This document shows positions 34,185-42,364 of a stretch of 64,000 nucleotides of DNA, piece after piece. Origin of the DNA: JAZIHH01 sp036678685 (GTDB lineage Bacteria; Bacillota; UBA4882; UBA10575); assembly GCA_036678685.1 (NCBI GenBank), contig JAZIHH010000020.1, positions 1 through 64,000 on the forward strand, given 5' to 3'. Each line of letters begins with the position of its first letter. Positions within the stretch are counted from its first letter, which is position 1. The notes under the pieces are model-generated. The model had not been told where the DNA came from, did no database searches, and worked only from the letters and a program-made list of their open reading frames with translations. A program made the translations under genes and the position numbers.

Positions 34185-34634
34185 ATGAAAAAAGATTTGG
34201 AGACGGCGCCGGAAAAGGGAAGGGATCCCTTGTACCAGTATTGGATGGAAACGAAAGAGAACAAGGAAAAGATTATTGACGATTGTTTCCCTGACGACTC
34301 GGAGGAGAGAGACGAGTTTGAGGTTTTTTTCCACAATTACCTGCGTGAACTGGAAAGGATAATCGAAAAGGCCGGCCCGGGTGCGGAGGTGGAAGAGGGT
34401 TTTCCCCTGGTGGTGATCGGCAGTGAAGTGGAAGTAGAAGATCTTCCGGGGGGAGACATTTTTAAATTCCGGATTGTAACCCCGTATAACTGTGAGGGGG
34501 GGATTGAAGATGTGTCTTGTCTGTCCCCCACCGGAAAAGCACTGGTCCTGAAGAAGCCCGGGGAGGAAGTATCGGTTAAGGCGCCGGCGGGGGATTTCCG
34601 TTACCGGATTCGTAAGATCTCTTATCCTCCCTGA
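34185..34634 (+). CDS. GreA/GreB C-terminal-domain protein
   Basis: The last 75 residues match the Gre C-terminal (FKBP-like) domain that binds RNA polymerase: FPLVVIGSEVEVEDLPGGD, FRIVTPYNCEGG, VSCLSPTGKALVLKKPGEEV and FRYRIRKI. The first 70 residues are short, charged and acidic (IIDDCFPDDSEERDEFE, YLRELERIIEKAG) and do not look like a full Gre coiled coil. It may be a Gre-like anti-backtracking competitor rather than GreA itself. AAGGAGGGG precedes the ATG at 34185. Confidence 0.7.
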   Translation: MKKDLETAPEKGRDPLYQYWMETKENKEKIIDDCFPDDSEERDEFEVFFHNYLRELERIIEKAGPGAEVEEGFPLVVIGSEVEVEDLPGGDIFKFRIVTPYNCEGGIEDVSCLSPTGKALVLKKPGEEVSVKAPAGDFRYRIRKISYPP

Positions 34635-34678
34635 GTTCCCCCAAGCTACGCTGCGGGTTTTACGCCGGTTTTTCCTGT

Positions 34679-34720
34679 AACTGGTTTGGAACGGTGCTCT
34701 AAACCGGTTTATATATTTTT
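34679..34720 (+). terminator. probable terminator after the Gre-like gene
   Basis: AACTGGTTT (34679-34687) pairs with AAACCGGTT (34701-34709, one G-U pair), followed by TATATATTTTT. The T-run reaches the tail of the convergent reverse-strand gene. Confidence 0.5.
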
Positions 34721-35807
34721 ATATATTTTTAAGGAAATCTTTAATCGCGCGGGCGGTCGGCGGACAGCCGGGCAGGTACGGATGGAGCCCGCGGGCGCAA
34801 TTGCCGATGCCCGGGCCCGGCCCCTTTTTCCCACGGAAACCCTGGCCAATCTTGATTTTACCCCCGGAAAAGCGCTTCCGGCTGTCGTCATCCAACCGGT
34901 AGAGAGCATGAATCAGGCTGCCGAAACAGGCCGAACAGGCCTGCTGTTCCTCGACGTTTTTCGCCAGGGCCTGCGCCTGCCCGGTCAGGCGAAAAGAGGA
35001 CGCCGGTTTGTTTTCCGGGTTAACCTCCGTGATTGTAGCCTGGGAAAGATCGTCGGTTCCCGCCCCCAGCCGGGCGGCCATATTTATATAAGGCACGGCC
35101 GACGGTTCCAAGCCCAGCAGGGCGCAGGCGTACGCGTCGACGAGCACCGGATCCCGGCCGGCGATTAAACGGCCCATCGGAACAGGGTTGCCGCCTTCTT
35201 CAAAGGAGAGATCCCCGCAAACCGCATCAACAATGGTCAGGTGGGGGCGGAGGAAGGAGGAAAGGGCGGCGATCGGCCGGTGCAAGCCCAGCCCGTGGTA
35301 TCTTCTTTTTTCACTGTCCGGGATACATCCCTTGAGGTTTTTCAAGGCGCAGGTCAGTGCGGTTTGGCAATGGGCTTTCAAAACCGGGAGGTTAATAAGG
35401 AAGTCGGTTTTCAGGACCTGCCGGCAGATTTTCAGTTCCATCCCTCCGGCGTGGACGGTAACCGGGGTATCCTTTTTGAGGTCGACCAGAGGAACTTCGT
35501 ATTGACGGGCGATCCGTTCATAACCGCATTCCCGGAAAGCCCGGCGGGTATCCGCGCCCAACCAGGAGCTTTCCAGAAGAAAGATGTTTTTATAGCCCTT
35601 TTTCCGGAGATAAGCGATGACAGCCTCCGCAATTTCCGGGTGAGTGGTAGCCCCGGTTTCCGCCGGCGACGCCTTCACCAGGTTGGGTTTGAGGCCAATG
35701 ACGGCCTCTTTGGGAACCAGGTGTACCAGATCAATCGCTGCCAAGAGGCGGTCCGTCATTTCCCCCGGATCCTCACCGTAGACGACCAGCAGTTGCTTTT
35801 CTTCCAT
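34719..35807 (-). CDS. DUF362 protein, probable iron-sulfur protein
   Basis: The sequence has the DUF362 layout: IGLKPNLVKASPAETGATTHPEI, DFLINLPVLKAHCQTALTCALKNLKG, LTIVDAVCGDLSFEEGG and a C-terminal cysteine-bearing part (QQACSACFGSLIHAL, GNCA, LPGCPPTA) that could hold an Fe-S cluster. Function is unknown; relatives are often near ferredoxins. It is the only reverse-strand gene between 18000 and 53000, facing away from alaS. GAAAGGGAA precedes its ATG. Confidence 0.8.
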   Translation of the reverse strand: MEEKQLLVVYGEDPGEMTDRLLAAIDLVHLVPKEAVIGLKPNLVKASPAETGATTHPEIAEAVIAYLRKKGYKNIFLLESSWLGADTRRAFRECGYERIARQYEVPLVDLKKDTPVTVHAGGMELKICRQVLKTDFLINLPVLKAHCQTALTCALKNLKGCIPDSEKRRYHGLGLHRPIAALSSFLRPHLTIVDAVCGDLSFEEGGNPVPMGRLIAGRDPVLVDAYACALLGLEPSAVPYINMAARLGAGTDDLSQATITEVNPENKPASSFRLTGQAQALAKNVEEQQACSACFGSLIHALYRLDDDSRKRFSGGKIKIGQGFRGKKGPGPGIGNCARGLHPYLPGCPPTARAIKDFLKNI

Positions 35808-35959
35808 AAGTTCCCTTTCTCCTTTATACCCTTCTTTTTTTATAACCCCGGGTTTCCCGGCCTTAGTGTTGCCTCCGGCCCGACCGTGGGCTTAACCGGA
35901 CGGCCGGTCTGTGTCTTGATTTTCTTTTTTTATCGTTTTTTTCCTGCCGCCCGGGTCAA

Positions 35960-36225
35960 AGGTTTTGTTAAATATTAAGATGAAGTTAAGAGGAAAAAAT
36001 AAAGTCTCTGCAGGAGTGCAGAGACTTCAACAAAGGAGGAAAAAAGGAGGGGTGACTTATCTTCATTATACAGCAGAGGTATTAATGCATGGTTAAGAAC
36101 GGATAAAACTTCGGCAAACAGTCCGCCCCTCCGGTGCTGGAAAAAGCGGAAGGGTGGAGGACCACGCCCGGCAGGCAAAAAAGAGTTTTCCCGCTTCCCG
36201 GTTGCAGGCGGGCTTTTTTTCCTGT
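35960..36225 (+). promoter_or_regulatory. structured leader of alaS, possible T-box-like attenuator
   Basis: This non-coding stretch contains a perfect 11-bp hairpin (AAGTCTCTGCA, 36002-36012, with 36017-36027), then GGAAGGGTGGAGGACCACG near 36150, which resembles the T-box signature AGGGTGGnACC with two extra bases, then a terminator at 36190-36220. Aminoacyl-tRNA synthetase genes in this phylum often carry such leaders. I do not see a convincing specifier loop, and TGGA would not pair ideally with the tRNA-Ala end. On the reverse strand the first hairpin is followed by TATTTTTT and could also stop antisense transcription. Confidence 0.35.
36190..36220 (+). terminator. terminator in the alaS leader
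   Basis: CCCGC (36190-36194) pairs with GCGGG (36208-36212), followed by CTTTTTTT. It sits 70 bases before alaS, where a terminator is expected only if alaS is attenuated or read from a closer promoter. Confidence 0.6.
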
Positions 36226-36289
36226 AGAATAAAGAGAAGAAAACCGGGTTATCTCTGTAGTGAAGGAGAACCGGAGAGGAGGGAGTCCC

Positions 36290-38917
36290 GTGAAGACCGC
36301 AAATGAAATTAGAAGGGAGTTTTTGGAGTTTTTTGCCGCCAGAGGGCATACGATCGTCCCCAGTGCTTCCCTGCTGCCGGAGAATGATCCTACCCTGCTT
36401 TTTACCAATGCGGGGATGAACCAGTTTAAAGATGTCTTTTTGGGAACGGGTACCCGTCCTTACCGGCGGGCGGCCAATTCGCAAAAAGTAATCCGGGTCA
36501 GCGGTAAACATAATGATCTGGAGGAAGTGGGAAAAGACACTTATCACCACACTTTCTTCGAGATGCTGGGAAGCTGGTCTTTTGGGGATTATTATAAAAG
36601 GGAGGCTATTGCGTGGGCTTGGGAACTTTTGACCGGGGTTTGGGGCCTCCCCCTGGAAAAACTGTACGCCACCGTTTTTCATGACGACCGGGAATCCGCG
36701 GCGCTGTGGCCTGAAGTGACCGGCCTTCCTCCCGAGCGGGTGTTGTTTTTCGGCGAAGAGGATAATTTCTGGGAAATGGGTGATACCGGACCGTGCGGAC
36801 CGTGTACGGAGATCCATTATGACCTGGGACCGGAACAATGCACGAAAAAAGGGGAGCCGGGCCATATCTGCCGGGTCAACGGCGACTGCGGGCGTTTTAT
36901 TGAACTGTGGAACCTGGTCTTTATCCAGTATAACCGGCGGGCCGACGGGGAACTGGAGAATTTGCCCGCCCGGCATGTGGATACGGGGATGGGTTTTGAA
37001 CGCATCGTCGCCGTGCTGCAGGGGAAAACCTCCAACTACGATACGGATCTCTTTCAGCCGATTTTAAAGAAAATTACCGAATATACCGGGGCGCGGGAGC
37101 AGGATCCCCAACACCAGACGGCGATGCGGGTGATTGCCGATCATATCCGGGCTTTGACCTTTGCCGTTAGCGACGGCGTATTACCCGCCAACGAGGGGCG
37201 GGGTTATGTCCTGCGCCGGATTTTACGGCGGGCCGCCCGTTACGCCCGGACCCTGGAGGTGAAAGAACCCCTTTTGCACCGGCTGGTGCCGGTGGTGGTG
37301 GAAACCATGGGTGACGCCTACCCGGAACTGAGGGAAAACGAGGAGCATTGCCGCCGGGTGATCCTTGCCGAGGAGGAGGCCTTTGAACGGACCTTGGACA
37401 AAGGATTGGAGCTTTTCTCCTCCTTGGCTGGGGATTTGCAGCGCAAGGGCGAGAAGGTTTTACCCGGGGAAGAAGCGTTCCGTCTCTACGATACTTACGG
37501 TTTCCCGCTGGATCTTACCCAGTTGCTGGCCGAGGAGAAAGGTCTCCAGGTGGAGGTGGAGGGTTTTCAGAAACTGATGGAAGAGCAAAGAACACGGGCG
37601 CGAAGCAGCGGGAAATTTGCGGCGGAAACCAAAGATTATCACTGGCGGACCGTGTCGCCTCAGCCCCATTCGGTCTTTGTCGGGTATGATACCCTGCGCG
37701 CCCCGGCCCGGTTATGCCTGGTGGGAGAGGATGACGACTCATACCTGCTGGTTTTTGACCGGACCCCGTTCTACTCCGAAGCCGGGGGACAGGTGGGAGA
37801 TCAAGGAAAAATCCTTGTCGACGGCGAGGAATTTCCGGTTTATGATACCCGGTGGGAACAGAATTATCTGGTTCACGTGGTACCGAAGGAAAAGCCGTTC
37901 CCGGTGAAGGAGACCCCTTACCTTCTGGAAGTGGCGGCCGACCGGAGAAAGAGGACAGCGGCCAATCATACAGCCACCCATCTTTTACAGGCTGTTCTGC
38001 GGCGGCTCTTCGGCGCCCATCTCCACCAGGCCGGTTCCCTGGTGACGCCGGACCGGCTGCGGTTTGATTTCACCCATTACCAACGGCTTAGTGATGAAGA
38101 ACTGCAGAAGGTGGAAGAGGAAGTGAACAAGCTGATCGCCCGTTCCCTGCCGGTCCGGGCGGAGGAAACCACGTACCAAACGGCAATCGCCCGGGGCGCC
38201 CTGGCCTTTTTCGGGGAAAAATACGCCGGCCGGGTCAGGGTGGTGCAGATCGGTGAGGTCAGTCTGGAGCTTTGCGGCGGCACCCATGTGCAGAACACAT
38301 CCCAGCTCCTTTATTTCCGCCTTCTCTCTGAAGGAAGCGTGGCGACGGGCGTACGCCGCATCGAAGCGGTGACGGGGGAAACCGCCCTGCGGCTGGTGGA
38401 AGAGGAAAGAAGAATTCTCCGGGAAAGCGCCGCCCTCTTAAAGGTGGAACCGGCCAAGCTTTCCGGCCGCTTACAGGAGATTTTGGAGGAACAGGAGCGT
38501 CTGCTCAAGTTTAGAGAGGAAGAAATCCGGCAAAAAGCGCACAGCGCGGGCGAAAAAATCCTGGCGGAAAATTTGCGGAAAGTCGGCAACCATTGTTATC
38601 TGGTGGCGCGTTGCGACGGGCTTCCCGTTGAATTGCTCCGGGAGAATGTGGACAAGTTCAAAAACAAGCTGGGTTCATGCGTGGTCCTTCTCGGTTCCTG
38701 TACCGGCGGAAAAGTGGTGTTCGTGGCCGGGGTCACCCCCGACCTGACCGGCAAGATTAAAGCCGGCGAGCTTGTCAAAGAAGTGGCACAGGTGGCCGGG
38801 GGGGGCGGCGGCGGCCGTCCGGATCTGGCCCAGGCCGGCGGGAAGGAAGAAGGAAAAATCATGGAAGCCCTGGCCAAAGGGGAAAAGATCATCTGCGCCC
38901 TCCTGGCGGAGGACTGA
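36290..38917 (+). CDS. alaS: alanyl-tRNA synthetase
   Basis: The class II catalytic core covers the first ~460 residues (FTNAGMNQFKDVFLG, SGKHNDLEEVGKDTYHHTFFEM, GDTGPCGPCTEIHYD, RHVDTGMGFERI). The editing domain has the zinc motif HTATH and CGGTHV. The C-terminal part is a coiled coil plus the GGGGGGRPDLAQAGG oligomerisation loop. About 875 residues is full length. The GTG at 36290 follows GAGAGGAGGGA; an in-frame GTG at 36260 has no better site. Confidence 0.97.
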   Translation: MKTANEIRREFLEFFAARGHTIVPSASLLPENDPTLLFTNAGMNQFKDVFLGTGTRPYRRAANSQKVIRVSGKHNDLEEVGKDTYHHTFFEMLGSWSFGDYYKREAIAWAWELLTGVWGLPLEKLYATVFHDDRESAALWPEVTGLPPERVLFFGEEDNFWEMGDTGPCGPCTEIHYDLGPEQCTKKGEPGHICRVNGDCGRFIELWNLVFIQYNRRADGELENLPARHVDTGMGFERIVAVLQGKTSNYDTDLFQPILKKITEYTGAREQDPQHQTAMRVIADHIRALTFAVSDGVLPANEGRGYVLRRILRRAARYARTLEVKEPLLHRLVPVVVETMGDAYPELRENEEHCRRVILAEEEAFERTLDKGLELFSSLAGDLQRKGEKVLPGEEAFRLYDTYGFPLDLTQLLAEEKGLQVEVEGFQKLMEEQRTRARSSGKFAAETKDYHWRTVSPQPHSVFVGYDTLRAPARLCLVGEDDDSYLLVFDRTPFYSEAGGQVGDQGKILVDGEEFPVYDTRWEQNYLVHVVPKEKPFPVKETPYLLEVAADRRKRTAANHTATHLLQAVLRRLFGAHLHQAGSLVTPDRLRFDFTHYQRLSDEELQKVEEEVNKLIARSLPVRAEETTYQTAIARGALAFFGEKYAGRVRVVQIGEVSLELCGGTHVQNTSQLLYFRLLSEGSVATGVRRIEAVTGETALRLVEEERRILRESAALLKVEPAKLSGRLQEILEEQERLLKFREEEIRQKAHSAGEKILAENLRKVGNHCYLVARCDGLPVELLRENVDKFKNKLGSCVVLLGSCTGGKVVFVAGVTPDLTGKIKAGELVKEVAQVAGGGGGGRPDLAQAGGKEEGKIMEALAKGEKIICALLAED

Positions 38918-39044
38918 TCTTGGGAAAAAAAGTTTTGTATGCCCGGTGTTTGCCGGGAGATACTTAATATGTCAGGAGACTGACTCTGCAGGACGGTTTG
39001 ACGGGAGGCAGAGTCCATAAATTGCAGAAAAGAGAGGGGTAAAA

Positions 39045-39329
39045 TTGCAAGAACAACCAGGACCCCCGGGGGCCCAGCAACAATCCCAACTGGGCGCCCG
39101 GATGGTGAATTTGATGCCTACTCCCCCGGCGGTAATCACCGACAAAGACCATATGTACTTGAAGGATGCCCTTTCCTGGGAACTTCTGGCGATGAAAAAA
39201 TGTCACCATTGGGCCGGGATGTGCCAGGATCAGGAGATCGCCGGTCTGATGAACCGGGTGGGGTGGATGCACCAACAACATTATCTGCGCCTTTTGGCGG
39301 CGGTTGACCCCCAAAAAACACTGATGTAG
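39045..39329 (+). CDS. small CotF-like spore coat protein
   Basis: A 94-residue helical protein with a Pro/Gln-rich start (PGPPGAQQQSQ) and the ferritin-like helical pattern of the CotF family (DKDHMYLKDALSWELLAMKK, GLMNRVGWMHQQHYLRLL). It would form one half of a CotF pair with the next gene. GAGAGGGG precedes the TTG start. Cys residues (KKCHHWAGMCQD) may allow cross-linking. Expression late in sporulation is inferred; I see no reliable sigma-K promoter. Confidence 0.7.
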   Translation: MQEQPGPPGAQQQSQLGARMVNLMPTPPAVITDKDHMYLKDALSWELLAMKKCHHWAGMCQDQEIAGLMNRVGWMHQQHYLRLLAAVDPQKTLM

Positions 39330-39381
39330 AGGGACCCGGTAAAGGAGGCTGATCCAGGGAGTAAGAAGGAGGCGAATAACC

Positions 39382-39735
39382 ATCAACCAACAACAGCCCA
39401 ACCCGGGGGTGATTAAAAACCCCTCCACCGGCGTACCGCAAGTGAAAGGACCGGAATTTAACGACCGGGACATGCTTAACGATCTTTTGGCCACCGAAAA
39501 GTATTTGGCGGACAACTACAATGTTTTTGCCAAGGAATCGAGTCATGAAGATCTGTATCAATTGACCATGGGACTTCTCAATGAAACGCACCAGGCAACC
39601 CGGGATGTATTTAACTTAATGTTTAAAAAAGGCTGGTACACTCTGACTTCAGCCCAAAACCAGACCCTCCGGCAAACCAAAGAACAGTTTACCAACTATC
39701 AATCCCAGTTTCCCTACAGCGGCGAACCCCATTAA
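39382..39735 (+). CDS. CotF-family spore coat protein, non-canonical start
   Basis: The core matches CotF proteins: PEFNDRDMLNDLLATEKYLADNY, SHEDLYQLTMGLLNETHQATRD and FNLMFKKGWYTL. The ribosome site GAAGGAGG (39365-39372) points to the codon ATC at 39382 (INQQQPNPGV), where relatives would have Met-Asn-Gln-Gln. The nearest normal start, GTG at 39409, has no site of its own. Either ATC is used, or the protein starts at 39409 without leader residues. The gene is tandem with the previous CotF-like gene. Confidence 0.72.
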   Translation: MNQQQPNPGVIKNPSTGVPQVKGPEFNDRDMLNDLLATEKYLADNYNVFAKESSHEDLYQLTMGLLNETHQATRDVFNLMFKKGWYTLTSAQNQTLRQTKEQFTNYQSQFPYSGEPH

Positions 39736-39772
39736 GCCGGGGCGGTTGCTTCCTTTGGGCAGTCCCTATCTG

Positions 39773-39806
39773 AACCCTGAACGGCAAGTGTTTCAGGGTT
39801 ATTTTT
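39773..39806 (+). terminator. rho-independent terminator after the coat genes
   Basis: The stem AACCCTGAA/TTCAGGGTT (39773-39781 with 39792-39800) is followed by ATTTTT. Confidence 0.82.
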
Positions 39807-39934
39807 ATCGGCGTCTTGCCGTTGTCCAAGACATAAGCAATAGAAAAACATAGTATCCTGTAGAAAAAATGAGATTACAGGTTTAAAATACCCGGTATTG
39901 GCCGATAATACCTATAAATGAATATATATGAATC

Positions 39935-39963
39935 TTGCATAAGAGGGGCAGGTTGACTAAAAT
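39935..39963 (+). promoter_or_regulatory. sigma-A-type promoter of groESL
   Basis: TTGCAT (39935-39940), a 17-base spacer and TAAAAT (39958-39963). Transcription would begin about where the CIRCE element starts, the usual arrangement for HrcA control. Confidence 0.6.
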
Positions 39964-39973
39964 TTTAGTAGTA

Positions 39974-40000
39974 TTAGCACTCAACCAAAGTGAGTGCTAA
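39974..40000 (+). promoter_or_regulatory. CIRCE operator (HrcA binding site)
   Basis: TTAGCACTC, nine bases, GAGTGCTAA: a perfect match to the CIRCE consensus, 25 bases before groES. HrcA represses the operon until heat shock. Confidence 0.97.
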
Positions 40001-40024
40001 TAACAGATGAGAGGAGGGAAATAT

Positions 40025-40315
40025 ATGAAAATTAAACCCTTGGGAGAACGGATTGTGATCAAAGTTATTGAGAGTGAGGAGAAAACAAAAAGCGGGATCG
40101 TTTTACCGGACACCGCCAAAGAAAAACCGCAGATGGGTAAGGTTTTGGCCGTAGGGACCGGCCGGGTGCTCGACAACGGTGAGAGAGTGCCCTTGGAAGT
40201 GAAGGAAGGCGATACTGTCCTTTTTGCCAAGTATGCGGGAACCGAGGTTAAGCTTGAAGGGGAAGAATACATGATCCTCAAGGAAAGCGATGTCCTGGGG
40301 ATTATCAACGAGTAA
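40025..40315 (+). CDS. groES: co-chaperonin GroES
   Basis: The 96-residue heptameric lid of the chaperonin. KPLGERIVIKVIESEEKTKSGIVLP contains the mobile loop (EEKTKSGIVLP) that contacts GroEL, and VLFAKYAGTEVKLEGEEY follows. The ATG at 40025 is served by GAGGAGGGA (40011-40019); the frame extends upstream to 40007 without need. Confidence 0.97.
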   Translation: MKIKPLGERIVIKVIESEEKTKSGIVLPDTAKEKPQMGKVLAVGTGRVLDNGERVPLEVKEGDTVLFAKYAGTEVKLEGEEYMILKESDVLGIINE

Positions 40316-40350
40316 AGGCAATAACTTAAGAAAAGGAAGGTGAAAGAAGA

Positions 40351-41961
40351 ATGGCAAAACAATTGCTTTATGGGGAAGAAGCCCGTCACGCCCTGGAACG
40401 GGGAGTGAATATACTGGCCGATGCCGTAAAAATTACTTTGGGACCCAAAGGCCGTAATGTCGTTCTTGAGAAGAAATATGGTTCTCCGACGATTACCAAT
40501 GACGGAGTGACCATTGCCAAAGAGATTGAGGTAAAAGATCCCTTTGAAAATATGGGGGCCCAGCTGGTTAAGGAAGTGGCCACCAAGACGAATGATATTG
40601 CCGGCGACGGGACAACCACCGCTACTTTGCTGGCCCAAGCCATGGTCAGGGAAGGCTTGAAGAACGTGGCGGCCGGCGCCAACCCGATGATTCTGAAAAA
40701 AGGAATCGAAAAAGCGGTGGAGACCATAGTTGAAGAGATTAAAAAGGTGAGCCGCCCGGTGGAAACCAAAGAGGACATCACCCATGTGGCCTCGATTTCC
40801 GCCGGGGATAGAGAGATTGGTAAATTGATTGCCGAAGCCATGGAGAAAGTCGGCAAAGACGGTGTGATTACTGTTGAGGAATGGCAGGGAATCGGCACCA
40901 ACCTTGAAGTAGTGGAAGGAATGCAATTCGACCGGGGTTACATTTCCGCCTATATGATCACCGACTCCGAGAAGATGGAGGCGGTTCTGGAAGAACCCTA
41001 TATTTTGTTGACCGACAAGAAGATCACCTTGGTCAAAGATCTCTTGCCGATCCTGGAAAAGGTGATCCAGCACGGCAAACCCTTGCTTATCGTGGCGGAG
41101 GATGTGGAAGGCGAAGCCCTGGCCACCCTGGTCGTTAATAAACTGCGCGGGGTGTTGAACGTGGTGGCCGTAAAGGCCCCTGGTTTCGGTGACCGCCGCA
41201 AGGATATGCTTTCCGATATGGCGATTCTCACCGGCGGCCAGGTGATCTCGGAAGAGGTAGGCCTGACCCTGGAGAACGCCACCCTCGATATGCTGGGAAC
41301 CGCCAGGCAAGTGCGGGTTACCAAGGAAGAGACCACGATTGTGGACGGTCGTGGTGATGCGCAGGAGATCAAGAACCGGATCGCCCAGATTAAACTGCAG
41401 ATTGAAGAGACCACTTCCGACTATGACCGGGAGAAACTCCAGGAGCGTCTGGCGAAACTCTCCGGCGGTGTAGCGGTGATTCAGGTCGGCGCCGCCACCG
41501 AGACGGAGATGAAAGAGAAAAAACACCGGATTGAAGACGCCCTCTCCGCGACCCGGGCGGCCGTGGAAGAAGGAGTAGTCCCGGGCGGCGGGATCACCTT
41601 GCTCCAGTTGGCGCCGGCTCTTGATAAGATCGAAGCCTCCGGTGATGTGTTAACCGGAATTCAACTGGTCAAGAAAGCCCTGGAGGAACCGGTGCGGCAA
41701 ATTGCCAACAACGCCGGTGTGGAAGGCTCCATCATTGTGGAGAAAGTCAAGGAAAAAGAGTTCGGGATCGGATTTGATGCTCTGACCGGCGAGTTTGTCA
41801 AGATGCTTGACGCCGGGATCACCGACCCGGCCAAGGTGACCAGAAGCGCCCTGCAGAATGCCGCCAGTATTGCGGGGATGCTGCTGACCACCGAATGCCT
41901 GGTGGCGGAGATTCCGGAAGAAAAACCGGATACTCCCGGCGGCGGAATGCCTCCTATGTAA
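40351..41961 (+). CDS. groEL: chaperonin GroEL
   Basis: The ATP-dependent folding chamber, full length at 536 residues. Motifs are VKITLGPKGRNVVLEK, NDGVTIAKEIE, VGDGTTTAT-type AGDGTTTATLLAQAM, GDRRKDMLSDMAILTGG and the Gly/Met-rich C-terminal tail GGGMPPM. AAAGGAAGGTG lies before the ATG, 35 bases after groES, in one operon under CIRCE. Confidence 0.98.
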   Translation: MAKQLLYGEEARHALERGVNILADAVKITLGPKGRNVVLEKKYGSPTITNDGVTIAKEIEVKDPFENMGAQLVKEVATKTNDIAGDGTTTATLLAQAMVREGLKNVAAGANPMILKKGIEKAVETIVEEIKKVSRPVETKEDITHVASISAGDREIGKLIAEAMEKVGKDGVITVEEWQGIGTNLEVVEGMQFDRGYISAYMITDSEKMEAVLEEPYILLTDKKITLVKDLLPILEKVIQHGKPLLIVAEDVEGEALATLVVNKLRGVLNVVAVKAPGFGDRRKDMLSDMAILTGGQVISEEVGLTLENATLDMLGTARQVRVTKEETTIVDGRGDAQEIKNRIAQIKLQIEETTSDYDREKLQERLAKLSGGVAVIQVGAATETEMKEKKHRIEDALSATRAAVEEGVVPGGGITLLQLAPALDKIEASGDVLTGIQLVKKALEEPVRQIANNAGVEGSIIVEKVKEKEFGIGFDALTGEFVKMLDAGITDPAKVTRSALQNAASIAGMLLTTECLVAEIPEEKPDTPGGGMPPM

Positions 41962-41969
41962 TAACCACC

Positions 41970-42002
41970 AACCCCCCCTCTCCAGGGGGGGTTGTTATTT
42001 TT
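41970..42002 (+). terminator. rho-independent terminator after groEL
   Basis: The stem AACCCCCCC/GGGGGGGTT with a TCTCCA loop is followed by GTTATTTTT. Confidence 0.88.
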
Positions 42003-42166
42003 CACCAGCAAGGCCAAAATTTAATTTCGTTAAAGAAAAGGAATTCTAAGTTCTTCTCCCGAATACTAACGTGGTTATTCTGTTGCCATGACGGCTACTA
42101 TAAACCACCCGTGGCAAGAAGTCACGAGCTACCTGAAAACGCTCTTGTAGTACTGGACTTCCAAGC

Positions 42167-42350
42167 CGAGCGACGAGCAACGAGCAACGAGAAGATGAAG
42201 TGGTTGTTTACGACGAGCGACGAATAACGGGCGACGAGCAACGAGCAGAGGACATGGTTATTCCACACGGGTAACGAGCAACGAGCGACGAGCAGGAGTA
42301 GAACACTTGGTTGTTTCACGAGCAACGAGCGACGAGAGACGAGCAACGAG
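42167..42350. repeat. heptamer repeat array (CGAGCAA/CGAGCGA) with a 54-bp higher order
   Basis: Runs of the 7-base unit ACGAGCR (variants ACGAGCA, GACGAGC, ACGAGAR) form four blocks. They are separated by similar spacers containing TGGTTGTTT or TGGTTATTC at 42201, 42255 and 42308, giving a second-level period of 53-54 bases. The last unit runs directly into AAGGAGGG, the ribosome site of the next gene. The 160 bases between the groEL terminator and the array hold nothing I recognise. The array is not CRISPR: units are too short and contiguous. Confidence 0.85.
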
Positions 42351-42364
42351 AAGGAGGGATCCTT

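Noticed and set aside
35188..35978. Forward-strand open frames opposite the DUF362 gene
   Set aside because: They mirror a well-supported reverse-strand gene and have no ribosome sites.
36052..36096. Short leader-peptide ORF (GTG, 14 codons) ahead of alaS
   Set aside because: The ribosome site is 2 bases from the GTG, there is no run of Ala codons, and nothing else supports translation.
38991..39023. Sigma-K promoter before the CotF-like genes (CATAAATT as -10)
   Set aside because: No AC-type -35 lies at the required distance; the match is too weak.
42167..42350. Heptamer array as a CRISPR array
   Set aside because: The units are 7 bases, contiguous and without unique spacers; no cas gene is nearby.
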